This document shows, in pieces, positions 46,677-62,099 of a DNA stretch of 64,000 nt (its first letter is position 1; the number at the start of each line of letters is the position of its first letter). The notes beneath the pieces are model-generated. The model did not search any database, had not been told where the DNA came from, and saw only the letters and a list, made by a program, of their open reading frames with translations. The translations under genes were made by a program, and so were the position numbers. The DNA comes from Protula sp. h YS-2021 (Eukaryota > Annelida > Polychaeta > Sabellida > Serpulidae), in NCBI GenBank assembly GCA_949752745.1, contig OX457025.1, positions 95,793,804 through 95,857,803 on the forward strand. The letters run 5' to 3'.

Positions 46677-48092
46677 AGAAAGAGTACAGCATAGAAAAGG
46701 AATTACCTACGACGACAGCAATATGATATATATGTAGCCGTTTCTGAATTATAGAGAAATGCGATAATAAAATCATACGCACATCCCCCGCCAACTTCCG
46801 GTTTGGGGCTCGAAAGTGACCCGGAGGTCAAAGACACCGGAAGTTATACCTTACATATCGTCGTATGGGGAGTGAAGGTCGAAAATGAGGTCAGAAATGC
46901 TCTATCTCTTTCCGTTTTCGAGATTGTTTTACTTAAATAACGTTTTTTGCAATTTCACGGTCATGGACAAGGCCAAGGTCAAAAATTTTTATTGGATACT
47001 TTAGATCATATCGCCCTTTATATATGTGCCACGTTTTGCTTTTCTAGCTTCAACGACTTTGTAGTAATTGTCTGAAAACCGTTTGAACTTTTTCACGATT
47101 TGACCTTGACCAGTAAGATTAAGGTCAAAAATTTTTATCAGGTACATCACTTCAGATGACCCTCCATATATGTGTCAAGTTTGGTTGGTCTAGCTTCAGC
47201 GGTATTGGAGGAGATGTCTGGAACCGATTCGGCGGAAGAAAAATTTTTTTTAAAACCGAGAAAAAAATATGTGAAGAATTCGAGGCAATCCATCCCCATT
47301 TGGCATTTTCAATGCCAAGTGGGAACTAAGAATTGAACAGAATCGGCTTAAAGATTCATCACCCGTAAGACTAGACTGGACTAAATTTCTCATAAACACA
47401 AAACAGTGTATAACACAAGCCTGTATGAAGGAAATGGAATCAAAGACTGGGACGTGAATGTTCACTTTCAAAGCAAATATAAACAATCTGAAAATGAAAA
47501 TCTAAACACAGAGCAAAGGCACAAACATTTATTATTGTCATTTATTTGTGCATTTTGTTACTGTTTCTGTTTGTTTTATTATTAATGTCTTGTACTTTTA
47601 TTATTAGAAGTAATATTCTGAAGTCAGACAAAAAATCATTTTGTCAGTAAATAGCTTAAATGCTATTTACCATATTAATTTAAAAATATTAGCATAAGCA
47701 TGGACGCTAAGATTAATTTTAAAAGATCAGACATGCCAACACATTGACTATGAAGCGTATTGTCCTCGCTGCATAAGAGAAATGAATCAGTTCGCTTGGG
47801 CATTATAGCATACGCCAAATACTGACAGAAAGGCCATACAATTGTCTTGTATAATTTCTATGTTTTCGACAGCTCAAAAATGAAGAAAAAATTTTCGGAT
47901 GACTCAGCGGTAGGCTGATTTAAGTGGTAATCATTTAAAATTAAAATGCGCAATTAAATCAGCTTTAGCAAATGAGTTTCAGATCATTAATTTTAAAAGG
48001 TTCTTCTTTCATTGCCAGAACATGTAGAAAGCTGGTCAGATAAGAACCTGTTACTGTGATTTTTAACCATTTTCAAACCACTGGCAATTCAT

Positions 48093-50885
48093 TCACTCTT
48101 GATTACTGGCAATGGTGTGATTAGGCGTTTGTAGCATTTATACATTTTCGTCATCAAAAGGAGGCATATTTCGGGAGGAAGGTACAGACCAGACACAACA
48201 CGCGTCGCATATCTGCCTTCTACGAATAGCCGCTACCAGCTTGTCAAAGAAGTAGTTCACCTTCCTGGAGTCACGAAAGTCTTCTGGCCACTCAGTGTAG
48301 ATCTCAGAGTCAAGGACCTGGCTTACTTCCGGTGTAATATTAGAGCCAAGGTCTCCAAGTTTTACGTAAAACACATTGATGCCTTCTCGTTTCTATAAAT
48401 CTTGTGCATGTTCAAGCTCAAAGGCGGGCCATCTTTTATTAATTGACAGCTCACTCATTACGATCAGAATGTGCCGACTAGATCCCATGAACTTGTAGAT
48501 AACATCGGAGATTGTTCCATTTGCTGGGAAGTCTCTGTAATGTATACAGCATTTTATGCCATGTACATCCTCCAAAGCAGGCCGTAGTATATGGTGCACC
48601 CAAAGGCGATCCTCATTACAATATGATACATACACTTCAAACCTTAATGTTCTATGGCGCCCCAAATGTTTTGAACAGAATACGCGCTTAACTTGGTACA
48701 TTTTCAAAATTATCCGATACCTGTGTTTGTGCAGGCAGACAAACAAAACAATGACTGATATAGCGAATACTGCTATTGCCATAGGGACAGAATGAATATA
48801 AATGATGTCTTTTAGTAGCCCCTGCTTACAATTGCGTCGGTGTTTTTCGATGTCAAAATTCACTAAACGATGTGTCTCGGCAAGATCGTAGCATACATAT
48901 TCCTCAAAACCTTTGCAACGGGAATGATGTTTTTGTAACCATGCCAATGTCGCCATGGCATCGTCATGATATTCACAAGATAATGGATTATCTGACATAT
49001 CGATAGTAAAATCTTGGCGTTCTATGCAGTCGAGAACCTCTTGAGATAACACACGAATCTTATTTTTGGAAAGATCAATATATTGAAGATGTGAACAATC
49101 TTTTACTAGATTCTTCGGCAATATCTTGATGTTATTTTCTAATAAATCCACGTAAGTTAAATTGAGTAAATATCTGCACAGAGCTAAGTCTGTTGGTAGA
49201 GACAACTGGTTTCCTCTTAAATATACATTTCTCAGACTCAGTATAGGAGCCGAGCGAAAGAGATCCAAAATATAATTCGGATCAATGTCAACATAATTCA
49301 TATTAAGTTCTTCTAGTGTGTTTAATCCATTTATGTTTGTTCCATTCTGCGAAATTGGTGTATATAAAGCCATTAATAGGTAGTAATCTAAAAGCGTGAA
49401 AGAATGAAATGTCAGATCGACTTTCTTAAGAGAATTCAAACCAAAGCAAATAGTACATTTCATCTTCTGTGGCATGTTCTTGTAGTTTTGAACGTTTTGT
49501 AACTTGCTCTCGATGACCCACGGACCAAAAAGGAACCACTGGCTGTACAACAATATACTGCTTAGCCAAAAATCTCGGTATGAAATGTTATTCATATATA
49601 ATTCTTGAAGCTTTGGAGCAATAGGCGAACATACAGGCCATAAACACTGTGTGTCAGAATACAAATAACGGTGACTGCAGTTAAGATCGTTCAGTTTGTA
49701 CACGCATTTTAGCAATTCACATTGCTCATCTATATCGGTCCAAAACTGGCTGGAGTTAAACTGGCAAGGGACCATGTTCTCTAAAAATAGCCAATCGAAA
49801 TTCTGACCATCACCTATATCAAGCAGATTATTTGTTGGATTTTGATTAAAATATTTTTGTGGAATTTTATTAAAAGACAAGCCATCTATGGTATTAACTG
49901 ACGCAAAAAGTTCAAGATTTGGATGAAATAATAAATTGTCCACTAGAAAACTAATGTAAGTTTTATCTTCAGTAAATCTACCACTCAAATCTATACTATA
50001 AGAAATGACCAAAATTTTGAGGTTCGGAAAGAACACATGAAGACTCCTCGGTAATCCGCTTATACGCTTTGGAAAAGTTAGGCACAGGCATTTCAAACCA
50101 TAGTTTTTGTGTGTATTTGAGCGGTTTTTGTTGTTCCATGCAGCTAAAGTGGACGAATTTACAAACTGCTGACCTTCTATTGACAAAATTTCTAGAGATT
50201 TATAAGCTTCACCATCTGATCTGTGAAAAACATCCGAAGTATCAAATGGCCAATAGTACGATAGCCCATCCACAGTAAGACTGTTGACACTAGAAAAAAG
50301 AGACGTGAATGGTTTCATATTTTGAATGTCGAGCAGCAACAGATTCCTGGTGTTATCAGTAAATGATTTTGGAAAGTAAAATTTATACTGAAGCTGGAAG
50401 CATAATAAATGAAGATATTTCAAACACGAAAAATTTTCTTTACCATTGTAAAGATCTACGTAAAAGTTTGTGTTTTCAACAAAAATCCACAATTCCTCTA
50501 TCCTTAATGAATCGAAATGAGAGAGATTTCGCACAAAATCGTTGAAATATTGGTAAATTAGTGTTTTATTGGTCGTCTGATGAAATGGATGCATAGGTTC
50601 ACTGATTCTCATAACTAGCGATTTATATGTTTCACCGGACATTTGGTAACGTCCAATTTGCTTCGAAATCTGTGCAAAAGAGCCATTGATATATATCCCA
50701 TCTTTCGGCAATGTGAATGCGTCTTTGAAGTAATCCATACCTGGATTCTTACTTTCTAACAACTGCTTACTTCCAAAATACGTCTTTCCCAGTACTGGCT
50801 GCATCCGAGCTGAAAGAGCACAATTTGTTTGAATCGTCATGTTGAAAATAAAACACAACTTAAGGAAAGCCCACTTTAAATACAA
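48093..50885 (-). pseudogene. Toll-like receptor B, start lost and nonsense codons
   Basis: One frame runs about 830 codons: LRR ectodomain, LRR C-terminal cap, transmembrane segment (IAVFAISVIVLFVCL, about residues 693-720) and TIR domain (from about residue 747; VYVSYCNEDRLWV, IHYRDFPANG). Lesions against copies A and C are few. The initiator ATG is TTG at 50883-50885, and the next in-frame ATG is codon 16, inside the signal peptide. A Gln codon in the TIR domain is TAG (48393-48395). A Gln near the C-terminus is TAA (48138-48140), 15 codons before the ancestral stop at 48093-48095. The cap motif CEC has become CEY. The rest is open and well conserved with copy A, so inactivation is recent. 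A truncated or re-initiated product cannot be excluded. Confidence 0.88.
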
Positions 50886-52131
50886 CCTATGTAGTCTGTT
50901 TTTGCCTTTTTATATTAATATTTCATGATTTCTATTTAGTAATGTGTTTTATTATTTTATATCAACAGCTTTTATTATTTCGCATAGCACATCCTCAAAT
51001 TCGAAATAGGAAGTATACATGTGTGTTGAAAAATTGCGAATGTATGATATGCTTTAATACTGTGTATTCTAGGCAGATGTCCTGCTGCTATGTGCATCGT
51101 GCAAGTGAATCGAGATTCATAGCGACTAATATGATATTTTTGCACAGCACAGGCGCTTTCTTTAAGTAAAAAAGTACACTTTCTTTTTTGTGTCAATGCT
51201 TTAGTGTAAATCCCTTAGTGCCTTGAGTATACATGGTGTGTTGATGTTGGTGTTTTTATGCAATAGGAAACAAATGATTCAATCTTCCGTTTAGCTGCTT
51301 GAGAGAAACATGGAAAGAAAGAACAGTGTGTTAGAATATTCAAATTGCATAGAAAAAAAACATCTGACTTCACAAAACAAGATTCAGAAACGGGTTAAGC
51401 TAGTGTTTATCTGGTGATCGGTTCACTTAAATACCAAAATAAAGCTAAGAATGCTGTCTTGGGGGAAAAAAGCTGTAAAAATGACGTCACAGGTTCTTTC
51501 TGGATGTTTTTGTAGTACGTGTAAAATTATGTAACAGAAAAGTTAAAGCGAATAATCACATAGAATCTAATAATATGCTGTAGAAACATGAGAAAAAATG
51601 TGCATTTTTTTAAACGTATGACAATTTCCTTAAGCCAATTATAACTTTTTTAATATACGCCTCGGGCCAGGCCAATTATCGTTGACTAGTCATCTTCTTA
51701 TTTCCATTTGCCAATCAATAAGCATTGAAATTTTTACGCATTGAAATACTGATATTGTATCATCTATATTGACTAGTATTAATAGTAACCAAAACTTTTA
51801 TTTACGTTGTTGCAAATATTCATGAAAAACAAAATCTCTCTTTAAAAATGTAATTTAAACAACTCGCGACGAAAGACTGTAAGTTAAATTTAAATTTTAC
51901 AGGTAGCTGTTAATACAAATGGTAGAAAGGTTGAAGCATTTAGATGGCAGACATTTTTAAAGGAAATCGCCACCTGCAGTAGAATATGATCTGCATCAAA
52001 AGCTGGACGTTGATTATTATATACAACAGACTGTATTATTATTTTCAAATTGTTAATATTACTATCATTTTGCAATCAAACATACATGATGTATGTCATA
52101 CATCATTAAACGACTAAAATGTCATTTTACC
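50886..52131 (-). repeat. TLR unit B, 5' flank (shortened)
   Basis: Aligns with the first 1.2 kb of the unit A 5' flank and then stops, passing directly into the 3' flank of unit C. Nothing else seen. Confidence 0.75.
51482..51489. promoter_or_regulatory. CRE-like TGACGTCA upstream of TLR-B
   Basis: Same block as in unit A, 597 bases upstream of the start position, against 596 in A. Confidence 0.5.
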
Positions 52132-52531
52132 ATACAAACTAAAAAGCTAATGAATTTTCGTAGAGTATTCTAGATCAGGCATGACAACACATTTACCATG
52201 AAGCGAATCATACTTTCACTATGAGAATACCTTTGCTTGGACATTTGAATGTACACAAAAATAGAAAACGAAAATTCTAGGCCAATTGAATTGACAGAAC
52301 CCGTAAGCCGTTAAAATTATCAGACATAAAAACTGATAAGACTATGCTTTTAAAGAAAGTGGTGCTCATTGAATGTTAAAATTTTAAGAATTAAACAGGG
52401 CTTAACAAGCTAACATGTTCGAAATCAATAATTGCATATTATTCTTTTGTCATTATTAGAAAATATAGAAAACCCTTTACGTAATAATATATTCCTGTCA
52501 CTTTTACCATGCCAAGTCACTGACTCTTCAT
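52132..52531 (-). repeat. TLR unit C, 3' flank (short)
   Basis: Aligns with the last 0.4 kb of the 3' flanks of A and B (ATGCCAACACATT-like, ATGAAGCG). No gene. Confidence 0.6.
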
Positions 52532-54813
52532 TTATACTGGATTACCGGCAATTGTATAGAAAGACCTTTGAAGCATTTGTAAATCTTCGTCATCAAAAAG
52601 AGGTATGTTTCGCCAGGAACGTACAGAACAGACACAACACGCGTATCGTAACTCCCTTCCAAGAATACCAGCTATTAGCTTGTGAAAAAAGTCGTCCAAC
52701 TTGCTGTCGTCATGGGAGTTTTCTGGCCACTCCATGTAGATTTCAGAGTCAAGAACCTGGCTTATTTCCGACGTGGTATTAGGACCAAGGTCGTCAAGTT
52801 TAACGTAAAACATAATGGCACATCTTCTCGTTTCTCTAATCTTGTGCATGCTAGTGCTCGAAGACGAACTATTTTTTATTGATTGACAGCTCACTCGTAA
52901 CCATCAGAATATACCGAGTTGATCCCATGCACCTCCTGTAAAATAGGCCTGAGTGTATTGTGTACCAAAAGTCGATCCTCATCACAATGGAACATATACA
53001 CATCAAGCTTGAATGCTCTGCTAATGTTTTAACAAGAATATGTGCTTTAATTGACACACTTCCAAAATTATAACTGTACTGTAAATCCATGTAAATTGCT
53101 TAAATATCTGCACTGAGCTAAGCATGTTGGTAGAGACAACTTGTTTCCCCTCAAATATAAATTCTCAGATTCGGTATGGGAGTCGAGCGAAAAATATTTA
53201 AAATAAAATCCGGATCAATGTCAACATAATTCATATTGAATTTTTCCATTTGGTACAATCCATTTATTTTAGATCAATTCAGCAGAACTGTAATAGTAAA
53301 ATTCGACAATATTAAAGTTCGCAGCGTGAGGTCACTTCAAAAGTGCATGTAAAAGAATGAAATTTTAAATCGATGTTCTTAGCAGAATTTCTCTGAAAGC
53401 AAAAAATATATCTCAACTTCTTTGACACGTTTTTTGTGGTTTTCAGCTTTTTCATACATCTCAATCAAAGTTTGACTATAAAGGGCCTTCTGGCTTGTTA
53501 AACAGATAAGACATGGCTCACAATCTCGGCATAAAGCGTTAGTCATACATAATTCTTGAAACATTTGGATAATAAAGAAACATACAAGCTCACAACACTG
53601 CGTATGAGTATACAAACGATGGTCTCCGCGGTCAAGGTCACTTAGTCTGTACACACATTTTAGAAATTCACATTACTCATCTATATCGGTCCAAAACTGG
53701 TTTCCATTGCAGTGAAACTCGCAGGTCGTAACGCTACTTATATTTTTCCAAATCCTGACCCTGTCAGTTTGATTATATCTTGTATTTTGAATAAAATAAT
53801 TTTGCGGCAGTTTGTCCAAATAGCAGTCCTCTATTTCATTAACTGACACAAAGAAGTCAAGTTACGGATGAAATAATAAGAATTTTCCATCACAATCGCA
53901 ATGTAATAAGCCCATCACTCGATTCCTTATTATTAGGAATATCCAAGAGTTTAAGGTTCGGAAAAAAGACATGAAGACTCCTCGGTAATTCGTTTAGACG
54001 CTTTTAAAGAATTAAAAATTTAGGCACAGTCATTTCAAACATAGTTTAGAAGCACTTTGTGTGAATTTGAACGCTTTTTTTTGTTCCATGCAGCTATGGT
54101 GAACGGATTTATCAACTTCTGACCTTGCATTAACAAAATTTCTAAAAATCTATAAGTTTCAGCACGTGAGATGTAAAAAGGAAACAAAGTTTAAACTGGC
54201 TAAGTGTGTTGCAACTCATTCATGCAAATATTGCCGATACCAGTCCTATTATATGAGGATGGCTGGATAGTTTGAAAGTCAGGTAGCAACAGATTTCTGC
54301 TGAGTTAAGTAAATGAAAAATAAATTCATATGAAAGCTGCAAGCACTCTAAATGGAAATATTTCAAAGACAAATATTTTCCTGTACAATGTTATTGTGCA
54401 TATTTGAATTTTCGTGTATTCAGCAATAAACCACAATTATTCTACCCTATATAAGTCAAGAGAGAGATTTTTCGACAAATTGTTCAAATAGATGAAAATT
54501 GCGTTTCATTCCTCACCTGTAAAAAGTGTTCATTCACAATTACAATTTGGACTGATATGTTTCGCCTAACATTTGATGTGTTCAAGTTTGCTCCAAAATA
54601 TCGCAAAACAGCACCGAATAAGCGTTACATCTTTCCGCAATGTGAATGTGTCTTTGTAGTAATCCATGTTTGGATTCATACTTTCTAACAAGTGTTTGCT
54701 TCCAAAATTTGTCTTTCTAGGTCTGGTTGCATCCGCGCTTAGAGAACACCATTTGTTTGAACCGTCATGTTGAAAATAAGACACAATTTCAGAAAGACAC
54801 GATTTAAATACAT
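52532..54813 (-). pseudogene. Toll-like receptor C, heavily decayed
   Basis: Homology to copies A and B runs from an ATG at 54811-54813 (MYLN...) to the stop at 52532, but is broken into many short frames. These include the N-terminal region (KTNFGSKHLLES), an LRR part (YRLSDLDRGDHRLY), a TIR start near 53000 with part of boxes 1-2 deleted, and the TIR end (MFYVKLDDLGPNTTSEISQV...FFHKLIAG). At about 2.28 kb it is shorter than A (2.84 kb), so deletions add to the frameshifts. It is the oldest casualty of the array. Confidence 0.88.
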
Positions 54814-56700
54814 CCTTCCTGGTGCGTTCTAATCCTTATATATTAATATTTCATGATTTATATGTAACAATACATGCTTTATTTTTGTATTAATAGCTTT
54901 CAGTATTCCCTATGGGACATCCCCATAAGAAGTAAATATGTGTGTTGAAAGTGTAATATTTCGAAAAAGTTTCGAAAGTATAATATCTATTAATCCTCCT
55001 ATTCTTGAAAGGGGTCTTTTTGGTTAAGCGAGACTAAACTCCCCACCTCACTGCTGCCGCTCTGCAGCACGCCTCGTTCTTTTCTTCTAGCCCAGACGCT
55101 CCGGAGCCCCTCGTGTCACCCTTTTGCCTGCTGTCTTCTGGGCTTGTTTGTTGTAACTCTTACTTCTCCGGCGCCTAATCCTCTGGTCACGCATCTTTAC
55201 TCCAGCTTATTCGCATTCACTAACTAGCAGCGAGATTGTCAACATAGTCAATGTTTAACCCACTACCACCCCTTTGCACTCCGTTCCCCCTGGGCAATTC
55301 ATCTTTTTTACTTACTGACTTAACAGCACTATGTCTCCCTTCACTATCTTTGGAAAAGTATTTCAGGTTTTACTGTTACTAACGTCAATTTTTTTTGTTT
55401 TTCCTTGTTGCGATTGGTTAAAAAAGCGGACTGCTCAGTGTTGTCCAAGTACCGCTCGGTAACATAACTCCGTTAAAGAAGCCAATAGAATTTCTTCTAA
55501 CATCTTAACTTTAGTATTTTTGAGAAAAGGAAAGGTTGTTACATTATCAGTATTGTTGCATCACAAAAGCTTTCTCGTTAGCAACAACTTTGAATTTGCT
55601 CAGTTTTCTTTTTCAGTTACTCTTAGGTTTACTAAAAACATAAAAGGTAGTTGTGTGTAGCAAACGAACACTTTTATTTAAGTATTTTTATGTAGGTTTT
55701 CATATAGTGTCAAATGACTAGTGTATTTAAATAATTACAGTGTGCCCTACCCATTTTGTCTTTACGTTCGTAAGGCTAGGGATTCTCCAGTTTTTTCCAG
55801 GAAAACAGTTTAAATGTGCTTGAAAAGTAAATCAGAATCTAAATGTAATCAATTTGATCTGCACTGCAAAGACGCTTTCTTAAAATAGAATTGTCTTACC
55901 TTTTTATTGCTGTGTTAGTGTCTTGATAGTAAATACATGGTATGTTACTATTTTGACATGACAACCCTTGCCAAAAGGTTTTAATAAGTTAGTGAATACG
56001 GGATTCAATCCGTGATTGAGTGATACACGTAAATGTCCAGAAAAATCGGGCTGTTAAAATATTCTAAATTTACAGGCAAAAAAAAAAAACCAGAGAAGTT
56101 CAGCCCAAAAATGGCGTCACAGGTTTTTTCTGGGTTTAATTTTCTCAATATTTTTGAAAATTTAGCCCAAAAAAGCTATAACTTATAATCACAAACATTT
56201 TAATGATATGCTGCGGTACAAAAACAAAAGAACAATTCTAGTACATATCCTGAAATGCGCTGAAGGTTGCAGCAGACAATTGTAAATGTCTAAACAAACG
56301 TCGCATGTCAATGATCATAATAAGGCTTGATAAAAATTCGACTAGTTTTTTGTGATTTTTTAAAGATTTTTTTCCTTTTCCCATTAAAACACATTTTATA
56401 TATCCAAATTTGTCTTATTTCTCTACATATTTCATCACTTAAAAGCATAAATATAGTGATGTCTTTGAAGTGAGTTATCATCTCCATACATTCTTTTCAA
56501 TTACCATTTTCCAATACAAAAATCCCTAAGCTTTGGAATTTTTAATTTTTATATTGTATATATGTATATATGTATATAATCTAGTATTAAAATCAACCAA
56601 TAATGTTATTCATGTTATTCCAAATATCTACATTTTATTATTCTGTTGTTGTTGTTAAAAATGGAAAACTGCTCGATCCGTTTCGATTCATTAATATTTA
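54814..56700 (-). repeat. TLR unit C, 5' flank with insertion
   Basis: Aligns with the 5' flanks of A and B except for an insertion between about 54950 and 55740. The CRE-like site is mutated to TGGCGTCA (56112-56119). Confidence 0.7.
54950..55740. other. Insertion of roughly 0.8 kb in TLR-C flank
   Basis: Missing from units A and B. It includes a pyrimidine- and GC-rich part (55030-55220, e.g. CCGCTCTGCAGCACGCCTCG) unlike its AT-rich surroundings. I could not identify it, and it has no clear inverted ends or frame. Confidence 0.5.
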
Positions 56701-58440
<1,740 letters not shown>

Positions 58441-58442
58441 TC

Positions 58443-60324
<1,882 letters not shown>

Positions 60325-60716
60325 ATATATATATATATTTGTTATGTCCCAATTTTAGGTTATATACACTACAATTTCGAAAATAGTGTGGATCCTTTTG
60401 AACGATGACTTCCTAGACTTTTTACCAATGAGACTGTATATCTGTATAATTATCGTTACTTTATTTAAAGTACTGGTGGTGAGAGCATTGGTAGACTAAT
60501 TGTAGACCATTATCCTGACTTTGAGTGAATTACTATTCCACCTTCAACAAGAGATCTCCTAAATATCAATCTTCGAGACCAAAAGCATGTTTATGTTTTA
60601 AGTAACAAAACTTTTGACTTAATTCACAAATAAATTAACTCAGAGCTGCAAACGGTTATGCAAACAAACCGCATAACATTGGTTTTGTGTTTTCCCAATA
60701 GCTTTATATACTTAGG
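60325..60716. other. Short spacer between two elements
   Basis: AT-rich, no feature recognised. Confidence 0.4.
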
Positions 60717-61903
60717 GACTTAAAATGCAACAAAGAAATGTACTTCCTATGTGGCGGTATCAATGTGTGAATTCTGAGTTAATTGTGGTCTATGCAATTT
60801 GAGGTTGTTTGACCTGACTGACGGGAACTATTGCCTTAAAAACAATATTGCTCTGCACTATTGAAAAGAACAAATCTATGCAGTTGAAAAAGTCCTATTC
60901 AACACGAAAGCTACGATGTCGCGGCTTTCCGATAACGAGAGGTAACAAGCTATAGGGATGTTGATGGGTGGTGTTTCGCGTACAGCGGTAGCCAGACAGT
61001 TTGGTGTCGCCAGATCAACAATCCTTCGTCTCAAGGAAATCGGATTGCCCCAGACCAGGGCAATAGCCCCAGACCAGGCCAGCCGCGAGTAACGACCGTG
61101 TATCAGGATCGTAAAATTCGATTTCTACACCTCCACAATAGATTTCAAAGCGTTTGGCTACAGCGCCTGTTACGCCGGGTAGACACAACCCGCAAATCAG
61201 CGCAAATACCGTGTTGCGATGTCTTTGTTAGCGCATCATTCGGCCATACCGCGTCAAAATCTCGCCAACGTCACAAATGGTTTGCGATTGTGTTTAGCGA
61301 TGCGTCACGTTTCTTGCTATTCCGCAATGATGCACGTCAACATGTAAACGAACGAGTAGGGGACCGATATCAGCATGCATGTCTCCGCGAAATCGACAGA
61401 TTCGGAGGTGGTAGTACCAAGGTGTGGGGAGCGATAAAGTTCGAATGGAAATTACTGATGGCACTCTTACGCCTCAGCGATACCAAGACACTGTGTTAGA
61501 GGGGGAAGTTGTGCATTAGTTCAACCGAAATCCTCGTGAAATATTCATGCATGACAATGCTCGTTCGCACGCGTCCGCTATTTGCCAGAATAGGTTACGC
61601 GTCAACAGCATAAACATTCTATAGTGGCCGTCTTACTCGTTCGACATGAATCCCATCAAACACTTGTTTGATATCCTCGGCCGAAGAATTCACACGCGTA
61701 TGCCGCAACCCCAAACGTACGCAGCACTGAGCCAAGCCTTGATCGAGGAATGGAATAGGATACCACAGTGGCACATAAACTGACTCACCACGTCGATGCC
61801 CAGACGGATAAATGCCTTATAAACGCGTGAGGTGCCCACACGGTCACTTAGCAATTAAAATTTGGACTTAAAAAAGTCCAAATTTCTATGGCGCATTTTT
61901 GAA
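60717..61903 (+). pseudogene. Tc1/mariner-like transposase relic
   Basis: From ATG 60916 the frame reads MSRLSDNER, stop, then QAIGMLMGGVSRTAVARQFG and VARSTILRL, a Tc1-type helix-turn-helix. After gaps and shifts come KWFAIVFSDASRFLLFRND (first catalytic Asp in FSD), DRFGGGSTKVWGAIKFEW, FMHDNARSHAS (second Asp) and FDMNPIKHLFDILGRR. In active relatives the last motif is NPIEHLW; here the catalytic Glu is Lys. With stops, frameshifts and a lost catalytic residue it is dead. AAAATGCAACAAAGAAATGT (60723-60742) and the reverse complement of 61874-61903 may be remnants of the terminal repeats. Confidence 0.85.
61858..61886. repeat. Perfect short inverted repeat
   Basis: AAATTTGGACTT and AAGTCCAAATTT around a 5-base A loop, just past the transposase remnant and perhaps part of its right end. 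Confidence 0.8.
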
Positions 61904-62099
61904 ATGAGCAAGACATTTTGTTCAGTAGCGACAGGTACAACATACAAAAATTCATGTACTCAGAGAATTACTTACAGCGCTGTTAATTTGAAAAATAGGT
62001 ACAGTACATATTGCTATGTCATTTTTCTTTTTCGCTGTTGCGTTTTGCTGTCCTTAATATAATATTGTAGCGGATGAGAGCGGGATATATGAAGTAATA

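Larger units (their letters stand above)
45036..47328. mobile_element. Composite insertion in TLR unit B
   Basis: Absent from unit A, where the flanks are continuous near 36040. It holds two copies of a repeat (about 45060-45740 and 46795-47325) with GGCTCGAAAGTGACC, TGCTCTATCTCTTACCG, AAGGTCAAGGTCAAAAATTT and ATGTCTGGAAACCG. The first copy starts CCCACTTGG and both end in AAGTGGGA, so they have short inverted ends. Between them lie another repeat (45830-45965, also at 58080-58460), AT runs and GA runs. No transposase; it looks like non-autonomous elements nested together. Confidence 0.7.
43625..48092 (-). repeat. TLR unit B, 3' flank with insertion
   Basis: Duplicate of 34340-36654, starting at TTTAATCACTGTTTTATG. 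It is interrupted at about 45036 by a 2.3-kb insertion and resumes near 47328. Confidence 0.8.
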
